A stretch of 64,000 nucleotides of DNA from JAGVSZ01 sp963716855 (GTDB lineage Bacteria; Pseudomonadota; Gammaproteobacteria; Burkholderiales; SG8-39), in contig CAVQUV010000021.1 in assembly GCA_963716855.1 (NCBI GenBank), positions 1 to 64,000 of the forward strand, read 5' to 3'. This document shows, in pieces, positions 30,677 through 40,667 of the stretch; within the stretch, counting starts at the first letter, position 1, and each line of letters starts with the position of its first letter. The translations under genes and the position numbers were made by a program. The notes beneath the pieces were generated by a model. It ran no database searches, was not told where the DNA came from, and worked only from the letters and a program-made list of their open reading frames with translations.

Positions 30677-31746
30677 ATGTCGAACAGCCGTACCAGAAGC
30701 TCTCACCGCCAGCTTCGCGAGCGAGCCGCGGCCAATCCGATGGTGGTGGAGGTGACGCGCGGCGACATGGTGGAGAGCCGCCACCGCGCCGCCGTCGCCG
30801 TGGTCGATGCCGACGGCAAGGTGGTGCGCGCCTGGGGCGATATCGAGCGGCCGGTCTATGGCCGCTCGGCCATCAAGCCGCTGCAGGCGCTGCCGCTGAT
30901 CGAGAGCGGCGCCGCCGACAAGCTATAATGTGTCGCGTGGCGGAGATCGCCCTCGCCTGCGCTTCCCACAACGGCGAGCCGCGCCATGTGGAACTGGTGC
31001 AGGCCTGGCTGGCGCGCATCGGCTGCAGCGTCGACGATCTCGAATGCGGCGGCCATATGCCCTATCACGAAGCCAGCGTGGAAGCGCTGATCCGTGCCGG
31101 CAGCAAGCCCAACGCCGCCTATCAACAACTGCTCCGGCAAGCATACCGGCTTTCTCTGCACCGCCCGTCATCTCGGCGAACGCGACGCGCGGCTACATCA
31201 ATCTCGAGCATCCGGTGCAGCAACGCATCCTCGGCGCGCTGGAGCAGATGTGCGGCCTCGATCTCGGCGAGGCCGCCCGCGGCATCGATGGCTGCGGCAT
31301 TCCCGTCATCGCCATACCCCTCGGCAACACGGCGATGGCGCATGGCGCGGCTGGTGGATCACGACGAAGCTGCCGGCGGCGCGCGCCGCCGCGGCCAAGC
31401 GCATCGTCGAGGCGATGGCGGCGGAGCCGTTCCTGGTCGCCGGCACCGACCGCTTCTGCACCAAGGTGATGGAGATCGATCGGCACGAAGGTCGTCCTGA
31501 AGACCGGCGCCGAGGGCGTCTACACCGCGGCCTTGCGCGAACTCGGGCCTGGGCGTCGCGCTGAAGGTCGACGATGGGGCCGGCCGCGCGCGCCGAGGTC
31601 GCCATGGGCCAGAGTGCTGCGCCATCTGGAGCTGTCATCGCCGACGAAGAGGCGGCGCGCTGGCCGACATCCTGACGCCGCCGGTGCGCAACCGCGTCGG
31701 CCGCGAGACCGGCCGCATCAAGCCGGCGGCCGACGGCGCCTTCTGA
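30677..31746 (+). CDS. Asparaginase of the Rhizobium etli (asparaginase II) type, frameshifted
   Basis: Predicted cytoplasmic L-asparaginase (asparagine to aspartate and ammonia) of the PF06089 family. Conserved pieces are VVEVTRGDMVESRHRAAVAV, SAIKPLQALPLIESGAA, LACASHNGEPRHVELVQAWL, NCSGKHTGFLC (the SGKH active-site block), YINLEHPVQQRILGALEQMC, GIDGCGIPV and VLKTGAEGVYTAALRELGLG, ending PVRNRVGRETGRIKPAADGA. The ATG at 30677 is one option; codons further in could also serve. About seven shifts interrupt it. The two classic threonine sites of E. coli-type asparaginases are absent in this class, as expected. Confidence 0.85.
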
Positions 31747-31764
31747 GTCGGACGAGGCCGCGCC

Positions 31765-32760
31765 ATGCGCGCCATGCTCTGCGACAGGTTCGGCGGTATC
31801 GACCAATCTGACGTCTCGGCGACGTGCGCGCCGCCGGTGATCGCGGCCGACCACGACGTGCTGATCGAGGTGGCGGCGGCCGGCGTGAACTTCGCCGACA
31901 CGCTGATGATCGGCGGCACCTATCAGGAGAAGCCGCCGCTGCCCTTCTCGCCCGGGCTGGAGATCGCAGGCATCGTGCGCAGCGTGGCGCCGCGCGTGCG
32001 CCGCGTGAAGCCGGGCGACCGTGTCCTGGCCGTCGTCGACCGCGGCGGCTTCGCCGAGCAGGCCGTGGCGCAGGAAGCCGATGTGTTTCCGATTCCGGCG
32101 GACATGGATTTCATCACCGCGGCCGGATTCGCCATCGCCTACGGCACGTCCCATGGCGCGCTGCGCTGGCGCGCCGATCTCCAGGCCGGGCGAGGTGCTG
32201 CTGGTCCACGGCGCGGCCGGCGGCGTCGGCTTGACCGCCGTCGAGATCGGCAAGGCGCATGGGCGCCACGGTCATCGCCACCGCGGGCGAGGACGAGAAG
32301 CTCAAGGTCGCCCAGGCACATGGCGCCGATCACCTGATCGACTATCGCACCGAAAACATCCGCGACCGGGTGAAGGAGATCTGCAAGGGCGGCGGCGCCG
32401 ACGTGGTCTACGATCCGGTCGGCGGCAGCGCCTTCGATGCGTCCCTGCGCTGCGGTGAATTGGGGCGCGCGGCTGATCGTCGTCGGCTTCGCCAGCGGAC
32501 AGGTGCCCCAGGTGCCCGGCAACATCCTGCTGGTGAAGAACATCTCGGCCATCGGATTCTATTGGGGCTCCTACCGCCAGCCGGCAGCCGGAGTTGCTGG
32601 AGGCGGAGTTCCGCGAACTGTTCCAATGGTGGCGGGAGGGCAAGCTGCGGCCCCACGTCTCGCACCGCTTGCCGCTGGCGGAGGCGCAGCGCCGCGCTGC
32701 AGCTGCTGCGTGCAGCGCCGCTCCACCGGCAAGGTCGTGTCTCGACCGATGGCGCCATGA
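31765..32760 (+). CDS. NADPH:quinone oxidoreductase, zinc-independent MDR family, frameshifted
   Basis: About 330 residues. N-terminal catalytic domain: VLIEVAAAGVNFADTLMIGG, LPFSPGLEIAGIVRSVA and GDRVLAVVDRGGFAEQAVA. NADPH-binding domain: VLLVHGAAGGVGLTAVEIGK (AAGGVG loop) and VIATAGEDEKLKVAQAHGAD. Then VVYDPVGGSAFDASLRC and LIVVGFASGQVPQVPGNILL. No zinc ligands are seen. It reduces quinones or other enones with NADPH. Shifts lie near 32190, 32262, 32465, 32588 and 32690. Its stop overlaps the start of the next gene by four bases, so the two are probably co-transcribed. Confidence 0.85.
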
Positions 32761-34023
32761 CCGATCCGCGTCCGCGAGCAATACGAAGCTCTATCCCTAT
32801 CCGCCGCGCGATCCGCGCGACGAGGCCAAGCGGCTGATCGAGGGTTCGCCCAGCCATCTGCTGGAGATCAATCACTATGTCTTCGGCGGCCGGCGCGATT
32901 TCAGCGCAGCCGTTCCGCGCGCTGATCGCCGGCGGCGGCACCGGCGACGGCACGATCATGCTGGCGCAGCAATTGGCCGATCGCGCGCTGCCCGGCGGAG
33001 ATCGTCTATCTCGACCTCTCGGAGCCGTCGCGCAAGATCGCGGAAGCGCGGGCCGCGGCGCGCGGCCTGACGAACATCCGCTTCCATTACGGGCGTCGCT
33101 GCTGGATCTGCCGGCGCATGGGACTCGGCAAGTTCGACTACATCGATTGCTGCGGCGTGCTGCATCACCTGCCCGATCCCGCGGCCGGCCTCGCGATCCT
33201 TCGCGGTGCGTTGAACGACGACGGCGGCATCGGCCTCATGGTCTATGGCGCCTTCGGCCGCACCGGTGTCTATCACCTGCAGGAGGCGCTGCGCCTTCTC
33301 GGCGCGACGGCGATGCGCCGGCGGCGAAGCTCGATCTCGCGCGCCGACTCTCTGAAGCAGCTTGCCGCCGACGAACTGGCTGGCGCGCAATCCGTTCCTC
33401 GGCGATCACCTGAAAGCCGGCGATGCCGGCATCTATGATCTGCTGCTGCATTCCACCGACCGCGCCTACAGCGTCGCCGAGTTTATCCGCGCTGATCGAA
33501 GGCGCCGGTCTTGTCAGTCTGCCGCGCCTGATCGAGCCCTGGCGCTACGAGCCCGCGAACTTCATCAGCGATGGCGCCGTGCTGAAGCGCTGGACGGCCT
33601 CGACCGCTGGCAGCGCGGCGGCGATCGCCGAGCAGATGACCGGCAACCTGAAGACACACATCGCCTATGCCGTGCCGAAGCGCGGGCGTCGGAAGCCGTC
33701 GCCCAGCTCGGCGATAGTACCATGATTCCGGTTCTCGCAGATTCCAGGCGGTGCCGGAGTCTCGCCAAGGGCCTGAAGCCCGGCGGTTCGCTGACCGCCC
33801 GCGCCGAGGGGCTGGAGGTGCGGTTGGCCCTGCCCCGGCTCGCGCCGCCGATCCTGGCGGCGATCGACGGCAAACGCTCGCATCGACGAGATCTTCGCGA
33901 CGATTTGCGCCGGAACTGCAGCTGTCGCGCGAGGACTTCGACCGCGAGTTCGCGGCGCTGTTCGGCGTCTTCAACAGCGTCAACAGGATGTTCCTCCAGC
34001 ACGGTTCCGTACCATCGAAGTAA
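32757..34023 (+). CDS. Class I SAM-dependent methyltransferase, large form, frameshifted
   Basis: About 420 residues. It opens with PYPPRDPRDEAKRLIEGSPS, HLLEINHYVFGGRRDF and the SAM loop FRALIAGGGTGDGTIMLAQQ; then DLPAMGLGKFDYIDCCGVLH with HLPDPAAGLAILRGAL. A long C-terminal region follows, including HSTDRAYSVAEFIR, LVSLPRLIEPWRYEPANFIS and LSREDFDREFAALFGVFNSV, of unknown function. Relatives are common in alphaproteobacteria without a known substrate. It starts inside the stop of the quinone oxidoreductase gene. Roughly eight single-base shifts. Confidence 0.75.
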
Positions 34024-34086
34024 GCCGGATTCACCCCCACTCTGCTCGCCAGAGATCCCGACTTTCGTTAGCCTGTCGAATCAGGC

Positions 34087-34716
34087 ATGGTGGCCGCGCC
34101 CTCAACAACAACCGTCGTGGAGTCGATGAGCAGCACCCCATCCGATCCCACTCTATTCTTCCGCCTGTGGCTGAAAGACCCCTTCAAGATCGGTGCCATC
34201 GCGCCCAGCAGCCCCGATCTGGCCCGCGCCATGGCCAGCCTCGTGCCGGACTCCCAGCATTATCCCATTGTCGAACTGGGCGGCGGCACCGGCGTGATCA
34301 CCCAGGCGCTGTTGAACCGGGGCATCCCGCCGCAGAAGCTGATTGTCGTCGAGCGCGATCCCACCTTGCACGATCTGCTGCAAAAGCGGTTCCCCGGCGT
34401 GAATGTGGTGCAGGGCGACGCGGCGCATCTGGGGGCGCTGCTCCATCCCCACGGCATCAGCAAGGTCAGCACCATCGTCTCCGGCCTGCCGCTGCTGGTC
34501 TTCCGGAAATCGGTGCAACAGGAAATCATCGCCGCGGCCTTTGCGGTGATGGAGCGGGGCGCGCCGTTCATCCAATTCACCTACGGCCCATTCTCGCCGC
34601 TGCCGCGCAAGGAGCTCGGCCTGGTCGGCCGGGTGCGCAAGCGCGTGCTGAACAACCTGCCGCCCGCCAGCATCTGGGTCTATCAGCGGGCGACCGAAGC
34701 TCGGGCCGCGGCCTAG
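34087..34716 (+). CDS. pmtA: PmtA-type phospholipid N-methyltransferase
   Basis: An intact 209-residue frame. It resembles the Rhodobacter/Sinorhizobium PmtA enzymes that methylate phosphatidylethanolamine to phosphatidylcholine with SAM. LFFRLWLKDPFKIGAIAPSS leads into SAM motif I IVELGGGTGVITQALLNRGI, the acidic VVERDPTLHDLLQKRFPGVN, the post-motif VNVVQGDAAHL and STIVSGLPLLVF, and a hydrophobic C-terminal part with FIQFTYGPFSPLPRKELGLV. The membrane-binding N-terminal helix is typical. ATG 34087 or 34126 could be the start. It ends 21 bases before the likely end of the convergent gene. Confidence 0.85.
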   Translation: MVAAPSTTTVVESMSSTPSDPTLFFRLWLKDPFKIGAIAPSSPDLARAMASLVPDSQHYPIVELGGGTGVITQALLNRGIPPQKLIVVERDPTLHDLLQKRFPGVNVVQGDAAHLGALLHPHGISKVSTIVSGLPLLVFRKSVQQEIIAAAFAVMERGAPFIQFTYGPFSPLPRKELGLVGRVRKRVLNNLPPASIWVYQRATEARAAA

Positions 34717-35140
34717 ATTTCGTTCCGGCCCAAGCCGGATCTAACCGAAATCGGCGATGTTTGGATGCGTCGGCGACGGGCGCCGCTTCCTCGCGCAGGA
34801 GCCGGCGTATCGGCGCGACAAAGGATAGGGGATCCGCCGTCCGTTCAATGGCGACGGACAGATGGCCGTCATCGAGCGGAATGACGAGCTGGTGGAAGTT
34901 GCCGTAGCTGATGACAACATGATCGAGGCCGCCGCAGTCGATATCGCCGCGGCGTTGGGTCAAAAGCAGGACCGCCGGATTCACCAGCAGCTCCTCATAG
35001 CGGTCGGATTCACCTGACGACGTCGTTCCGTCGCCCGGCTTCAGATCGGGCCGGAGCCGGGTGACGATGTCCGCATCACGGGCCAGGGCGGCGTAGCGGA
35101 CTGCCGCACCCAGCGCCATGACGCGATCGAGCAATTGCAT
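34577..35140 (-). CDS. Uncharacterised protein, possible roadblock/LC7-like fold
   Basis: It starts MQLLDRVMALGAAVRYAALA at 35140 and has LVNPAVLLLTQRRGDIDCGG, then LDHVVISYGNFHQLVIPLDD and GHLSVAIERTADPLSFV. The pattern of strands and helices and the YGNFxQLVxPxxxGHxSVAIE run resemble roadblock/LC7-type or DUF2173 proteins, but I am not certain. The open frame runs to 34577 and would overlap pmtA by 140 bases. A shift near 34760 would instead end it as PNIADFG at 34742, which looks more natural. It lies upstream of nothing on its strand except the DUF1127 gene 22 bases before it. Confidence 0.55.
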   Translation of the reverse strand: MQLLDRVMALGAAVRYAALARDADIVTRLRPDLKPGDGTTSSGESDRYEELLVNPAVLLLTQRRGDIDCGGLDHVVISYGNFHQLVIPLDDGHLSVAIERTADPLSFVAPIRRLLREEAAPVADASKHRRFRLDPAWAGTKSRPRPELRSPADRPRCWRAAGCSARACAPGRPGRAPCAAAARMGRR

Positions 35141-35161
35141 GATGGAGTCCTCGTCGTTCCC

Positions 35162-35410
35162 TTAGTTCCGCCAGAAGGGCTTCTCGGCCTCGTGCTCGGC
35201 ATCGGCACGGGAGATGCCGATATCCTTCAGCAGCCGGTCATCCATCGACATCAGGGAATGACGGTCGGCCATCCGCCGCTGCCACTGCAGGGGAACATCC
35301 AAGACGGCCAGGAGGCTGTTATCGATGGCCTTCAGCACGCTGTGGATGGCCTGGATATGGCCCTTGCCGGAGGGCCGTACGCTGGTTTCGGCATAAGTGA
35401 TGGTCTTCAT
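35162..35410 (-). CDS. DUF1127 small protein
   Basis: An 82-residue protein with the C-terminal arginine-poor DUF1127 core: LMSMDDRLLKDIGISRADAE followed by HEAEKPFW. DUF1127 proteins in Agrobacterium and Rhodobacter affect RNA turnover and phosphate or stress responses through this YjiS-like motif. MKTITYAETSVRPSGKGHIQ at 35410 is chosen over an upstream ATG at 35425 because AGGAAT sits eight bases before it. It is divergent from the LysR gene with a 159-base promoter gap that is AT-richer than average. Confidence 0.85.
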   Translation of the reverse strand: MKTITYAETSVRPSGKGHIQAIHSVLKAIDNSLLAVLDVPLQWQRRMADRHSLMSMDDRLLKDIGISRADAEHEAEKPFWRN

Positions 35411-35569
35411 GATCACATTCCTCACATTTATGACAAGGGCTGCGAAGGTTTGTATCGGTACATTTGGTCCAGATTTCGCCGCCAGATGACGAAGAATGTG
35501 AGGTTTTTTCCTCTTGCGGACAAACGATCAATTCTCATAGGATCCGTGAGACAATCTAACGTGAAAGCC

Positions 35570-36507
35570 ATGGCCGACCGCCTGCCGCCGCTGACCGCCA
35601 TCCGCTATTTCGAGGCCGCCGCCCGGCACTTATCCTTCACCAAGGCGGCGGAGGAGCTGCATGTCACCCACAGCGCCATCAGCCACCAGATCAAGGCGCT
35701 GGAGGAGTGGCTGGGCATGCCGCTGTTCCGCCGCATGAACCGGGCCATCGTGCTGACCGAGGCCGGCCAGGCCTATATGCGGCCGGTGAAGGAGGCGCTT
35801 CGAGCGGCTGGGCGAGGCGTCGCGCATCCTGAAGGCGCGGGAGCAGACGGGCACGCTGACGGTGTCGATCATGCCGTCCTTTGCCGCGAAGTGGCTGGTG
35901 CCGCGGATCGGCAGCTTCCGGGCCGAGTATCCGGATATCGACGTGCGCATCTCCGCCAGCGAGCGGCTGGTGGACTTCAACCGTGAGGATGTGGATATCG
36001 CCATCCGCTTCGGCCGCGGCACCTGGCCGGGCCTGTATTCGACCTCCTGCTGCGGGAGGACCTGTTCCCGGTCTGCAGCCCGAAGCTGCTGGAGGGACCG
36101 ATCCCGCTGCGCGAGCCGGCCGATCTGATCCATCACAATCTGCTGCTATGACTATGACTGGCGGGAGAATGTGTGGCTGCGCTGGCTGACCGATGCGGGC
36201 GTGAAGGTGCAGAGCCTGCGTCACGTCCCTGAGCTTCAACCATTCGAACCTGATGCTGCAGGCGGCGATCGACGGGCTCGGCGTCGCTCTGACGGAGGGC
36301 CCGCTGGCCGCCGACGATCTCGCCGCCGGCAAGCTGGTGCGGCCGTTCGACACCGTCCTGCGGAGCGACACGGCTATTACGTGGTGGCGCCGGAGGCGAC
36401 GGTGGACCGGCCGAAGGTCGAATGCGTTCCGCAAATGGATCTTCGGAGAAGTCGAGCGCTACAAGCAATCGCCCGAGGGTAAGATCGCGGCGGTAGACGC
36501 GGCCTAA
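35570..36507 (+). CDS. LysR-family regulator, GcvA type, frameshifted
   Basis: About 310 residues. The N-terminal winged helix LPPLTAIRYFEAAARHLSFT, KAAEELHVTHSAISHQIKAL, EEWLGMPLFRR is that of the GcvA subgroup. The ligand domain includes LTVSIMPSFAAKWLVPRIGS, PDIDVRISASERLVDFNRED and VDIAIRFGRGTWPGL. Shifts fall near 35800, 36040, 36147, 36235 and 36370. The end, EVERYKQSPEGKIAAVDAA, overlaps the convergent aminotransferase stop. GcvA-type regulators govern glycine cleavage in E. coli, but in alphaproteobacteria the group is large and diverse, so targets are unknown. Confidence 0.85.
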
Positions 36508-37703
36508 TTCAGGAACGGCTCCAGCCGGTCCATCGCCTTCGACAGGCGGTCGGTGCTGGCGGCGAAGCAGAGCCGCAGATGGCCTTCGCCGCCGGGGCCG
36601 AAGGCGCTGCCGGGGGCGAGGCCGACCCCCGCCTCATGCACCAGCTGCTTGGCGAATTCGAGGGAGTCGGTCATGCCCTCGACGCCGAACATGATGTAGA
36701 AGGCCGCCTCCGGGCGACGACAGCTCCACCCGCTGCATGCCGCCCAGCCGCTGCACCACCAGATCGCGGCCGGTGCGGTAGCGCGCCACCAGCTCGGCGA
36801 CGAACGGCTCGCCCTGCTTGAGGGCGGCGACGCAGCCGGCCTGCAGGAAGGGCTGGCCGCCGCTGGTGTTGAACTCGATCAGCCGGTCGACCACATGCGG
36901 TCAGCTTCGGCGGCATCACCATCCAGCCGACGCGCCAGCCGGTCATGGCCCAGCTCTTGGAGAAGCTGTTGACGACGATGACGGGATCGTCGGGCTGCGC
37001 CAGCTCGAGGAAGGACGGCGCCGCCTTGCGTCCCTTGGCGCCGTCATAGATCAGCCGCGCATAGACCTCGTCGGCCAGGATCCAGAGGCCGCGGCGGCGG
37101 GCGAAATCCAGCACCGCCTGCTGCTCCGCGCGGGTCATCACCCAGCCGGTGGGATTGCCGGGCGAGGCCATGTAGAGGACGCGGGTGCGCTCGTCGCAGA
37201 GCGCGAACATCTTGTCCAGGTCCAGATGCCAGCCGTCGGCGCGGCGCTCGAGCGGCACTGGCGCACTTCGCCGCCCATGATCTCGACGGTCGCGAAGATG
37301 TTCGGCCAGACCGGCGTCACGCACGACGGCATTGTCGCCGGGGCCGAGGATGGCATTCGATCGCCAGCATCATCGCGTTCATGCCGGCGCTGGTGACGGC
37401 GATGCGGTCGTCGCCGAGGCGTGATGCCGTAGATGTCGCGGTGATAGTCGATCAGCGCCTGGCGCAGCTCGGGGATGCCGCGCTTGTAGGTGTAGAAGGT
37501 GTCGCCGCTTCTTCAGCGCCTCGGCGGCGGCATCGCAGATGAAGGCCGGCGTCGGCAGATCGCCCTCGCCGACCCACAGGCCGATCACGTCGGGCACCTC
37601 GAAGCCCAGCTTCCACACCTCGACGATGCGGGAATCCTCGAGCGCTTCGATCTCGGGCCGGATGCGCGATCGGCGCGGCGGGTTGCAGTGCTTCGCGGAG
37701 CAT
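36504..37703 (-). CDS. Class I/II PLP aminotransferase, frameshifted
   Basis: About 398 residues. From MLREALQPAAPIA (start 37703) it continues IVEVWKLGFEVPDVIGLWVG, GDLPTPAFICDAAAEAL, MASPGNPTGWVMTRAEQQAV, WILADEVYARLIY, VVNSFSKSWAMTGWRVGWMV (PLP lysine) and AGVGLAPGSAFGPGGEGHLR with LCFAAS near the C-terminus. This is the aspartate/aromatic aminotransferase subfamily I. The substrate is unclear. Shifts occur near 37665, 37500, 37410, 37350, 37265, 36900 and 36715. The stop overlaps the LysR stop on the opposite strand. Confidence 0.85.
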
Positions 37704-37732
37704 GGATGCGATCTTCTGCGGCGAGCATGCGG

Positions 37733-37769
37733 CGTTATTGCCGGAAGGCCGGCTTGCCCGGCAATGACG
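37733..37769. repeat. Small palindromic repeat at the end of the EamA gene
   Basis: Arms CGTTATTGCCGG (37733-37744) and CCGGCAATGACG (37758-37769) pair over 12 bases with one mismatch around a 13-base loop. The element covers the likely stop codon of the EamA gene (37735-37737). Hairpins of the form ATTGCCGG...CCGGCAAT are frequent in alphaproteobacterial intergenic regions and can end transcription. Confidence 0.6.
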
Positions 37770-38667
37770 GCGCCGGCCGCGGCGGCGCACGAGCACCAGC
37801 AGATTGCCGGCCAGCACCAGCACGCACGCCGATGACCGCCGAGCCAGGTCCAGACTGAAGCCCTCGAGCCAAGTGGAGACGCCGAGCGCCACGACGGGAA
37901 ACAGCACGCTGGTATAGGCGGCGCGGTCGGCGCCGATGCGCTGGATGATCGTCAGATACGACGCCGAAGCCGATGACCGAGGCGAACAGCGCGAGATAGA
38001 ACAGCGAGATGAGATAGCCGGTGTCCAACGAGTAGGCGAACTCGAAGGGGGATGCCGCGCGACCAGCACCAGGATGAGCACGAACAGCGTGCCATAGGCC
38101 ATGCCGATGGCGTTGCCTTCGACCACGGGAATGCCGCGCGGCCTTGTGGCGCACCGTCACCATGTTGCCGAGCGACGCCGCATAGGTGCCGACCAGCGAC
38201 AGGACGAGACCGATCACGGCCGCGCGCGAGAAATCGACGCTCCGCCAGCTCCGGCCAGAAGATCAGGCAGATGCCGATCGATGCCCATGAGCAGCGCCGC
38301 ACCGCGCGGCCGGTGATGGGCTGGCGGAACAGCAGCGCGCCATTGACGATGTTCATCACGATCAGCGTGGAGAAGCAGACGGCGAGCAGGCGCGCTGATC
38401 AGATAGGCGGCCGCCCAGTAGAACAGCACAGTAGTTGACGCCGAACAGGAAGAACCCCTGCGCCGCCATGAAGAGATGATCGCGGCGCGAGAAGCGCAGC
38501 GAGCGGCCGGTGATCAGGCAATAGCCGACGAGCATCGCCGTCGCCAGCGCGAAGCGATAGACGATCGCCAGCTCGACCGGAATGACGAGCTGGTACTCCA
38601 TCGCATACCAGGACGTGCCCCAGATGAGCACGGTGACGAGATAGAGAATGGAAATGGGGACGCGCAT
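37735..38667 (-). CDS. EamA-family (DMT) transporter, frameshifted
   Basis: A ten-helix inner-membrane permease of the drug/metabolite transporter superfamily. It starts MRVPISILYLVTVLIWGTSW at 38667; other helices are HLFMAAQGFFLFGVNYCAVL, STLIVMNIVNGALLFRQP (after shift), ICLIFWPEL, VIGLVLSLVGTYAASLGNMV, AIGMAYGTLFVLILVLVA, LISLFYLALFASVIGFG and TSVLFPVVALGVSTWLEGFS. The end LLVLVRRR...KPAFRQ stops at 37735 inside a palindromic repeat. About eight shifts. Such proteins often export amino acids or other small molecules; nothing here specifies the substrate. Confidence 0.82.
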
Positions 38668-38790
38668 CTGTATCTCTCGCAGATCGCCGCGAGTCTATCG
38701 ACCTAGCGAGATTTCGCCAGCGCCGGCCTGTTGCATGGCGCCCATGCGCAATGGAGCGGTCATCGTCTTGTCTCCATACAATCGGCGGGA

Positions 38791-39395
38791 TCAGCGCTTG
38801 AAGTTCTTCCACTTCGCGGTGCCCAGCGCCTCGGCATAGGCGGCATCCTTGGCGCCGCGCAGCATGTGCAGCCGCAGATAGGCGCGCAGCCGGTTCGGGT
38901 TCGCCTCGCGGTAGGCATCGAGCGGCAGCAGAAGCTTGCCGCCGGCGGCCAGCATCTCGTCGGCCAGCGCCACCACCCGCCGGTTCGGCCAGGGCTTGTT
39001 GGTGACCCGCAGCAGCTCCTCGAAGGCGGCATCGGCGGCCGCTATGCCATGGCGATGGACCAGCGCCAGATAGGCGGTCGCCGTGCTGCGGCTGGCGCCG
39101 GCATGGCAATGGACGAACAGGCGCACCGGCCGCTGCCGCGCGGCGCCATAGGCGCGTGCCGACGAAATCCCAGATCTGCTGCACATGGGGCAGTTGCGGC
39201 CCGCCCTCGAGCGCCGACTCCCGATCATGGAAGCGCAGCAGCAGCGATTCCCGCGCGTCGAGGCTCATGGCCATAGGCGGCGCGGCTCCGGCGTGTCCGG
39301 ATCGAGGATGCCGATGAGGTGGGTGGGGCGGAAGTCCGGCAGATCGCCGGCGATCGTGTGCAGGCCGCCGACGCGGATGATGACGGATTGCTCAT
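38791..39395 (-). CDS. Protein tyrosine / dual-specificity phosphatase, frameshifted
   Basis: A cysteine-dependent phosphatase with the P-loop VHCHAGASRSTATAYLAL (HCX5R). It starts at 39395, overlapping the aminotransferase stop (ATGA), and reads SVIIRVGGLHTIAGDLPDFR then PTHLIGILDPDTPEP in the corrected frame, followed by MSLDARESLLLRFHD, in which the aspartate is a candidate general acid. The C-terminus is LRLHMLRGAKDAAYAEALGT and KWKNFKR. Shifts lie near 39388, 39275 and 39160. About 200 residues. Small relatives are common in alphaproteobacteria; the substrate may be a phosphoprotein or a small phosphate ester. Confidence 0.8.
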
Positions 39396-40585
39396 GCGCG
39401 CGCATCCGCCGCCAGCCGCTCGGCGATCACCGGCATCGATTCCGCCGGCACATTGGCGAAGGCGAAGCGCAGGAATTCATCCTGGCCGCCGCCGAACATG
39501 CTGCCGGGCAGGCAGAGGATGTTCTGCTGGTCGGCGAGGCGCCGCGCCACCGTCGGCCGCCGGGCGGCCGTCGAAGGGATGGCGGAGATAGGCGAAGTAG
39601 GCGCCGGCGCTGATGAGCTCATAGCCGAGATCGTTGCGCCGCAAGCGCCGTCGCGCAGCGCCGACAGCCGCTCGCGCATCATCGTCGGTATTGCCGCGCG
39701 CGCCACTCGCCCAGGCTGCTCGCAGCCCGTCGAGCGCCGCCACCTGGCCGATGCGCGGCGCGCAGATGGCGACCGTGTCCATGGCCTTGGCGATCTCGGC
39801 ATTCAGCCGCGGCCCGGCGATGATGGCGCCGACGCGATAGCCGGTGAGGCAGAAGACTTTCGAGAAGCTGTAGAGATGCACCAGCGTGTCGCGCCAATCG
39901 GCGTCGCCGAAGAGATCGTGCGGCGGCGCCATCGGCCGGCAGGAAATCGCGGTAGGTCTCGTCCAGGATCAGCGCCAGGCCCGCGCGACTTGCGCGAGGT
40001 CGTAGAAGGCGCGGATCGCCTCCGGCGGATAGACCGCGCCCGTCGGATTGTTGGGCGTCACCAGCAGGATCGCCCGCGTCGCCGGCGTGATCAGCCGCGC
40101 CGCCTCCTGCGGATCGGGCACGCCGCCGCGATCGGGCCGGAACGGCAGATGCACGGCGCGGATGCCCTGCATGTCCAGCCACATCTGGTGATTGAAGTAG
40201 TAGGGCAGCGGGACGATGACCTCGTCGCCGGCCTTGGCCAGCGCCAGCGTCGCCAGGCAGATAGGCCTGGTTGCAGCCGGCGGTGATCAGCACGATCCTC
40301 GGCCGCGATCGCTGCCGCCATAGACGCGCGCCGATGTCGGCGGCCAGCGCCGCGCGCAGCTCCGGCAGCCCTTCGATGTCGGTGTAGCGCGCCATCGCCG
40401 GCTCGCCGATCACCTGCGCCAGGCGGTCGGTCAGCGCCTTCGGCGGCGGATAGCCCGGCACCGCCTGGGCCACATCGATCAGCGGCTTGTCGGCGGGAAA
40501 CTCGCCGGCCCTTGATCCAGCCATGGGCCTCGGCGATCGGCGGTTCGATCACCCGGCTGAGCAGGGAATTCACGGAGAACGTCAT
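39392..40585 (-). CDS. Class I/II PLP aminotransferase, second copy, frameshifted
   Basis: It starts MTFSVNSLLSRVIEPPIAEA at 40585. Recognisable parts are KPLIDVAQAVPGYPPPKALT, RYTDIEGLPELRAALAADIG, VLITAGCNQAYL, ILLVTPNNPTGAVYPPEAIR, LALILDETYRDFLP and the PLP lysine in HLYSFSKVFCLTGYRVGAII. The C-terminus NILCLPGSMFGGGQDEFLRF, AFANVPAESMPVIAERL ends at 39392. It belongs to the aspartate aminotransferase superfamily, different from the copy at 36.5-37.7 kb. It lies in a run of PhyH dioxygenase, aminotransferase and phosphatase genes. About eight shifts. Confidence 0.83.
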
Positions 40586-40667
40586 GGGAAGCGGACCAGT
40601 TGCGCCTTGCAGTGAATGGGGCCGGGAGGATGCCGCAGCACCGGGGCGGCAACAAGCCCGCCGGAGC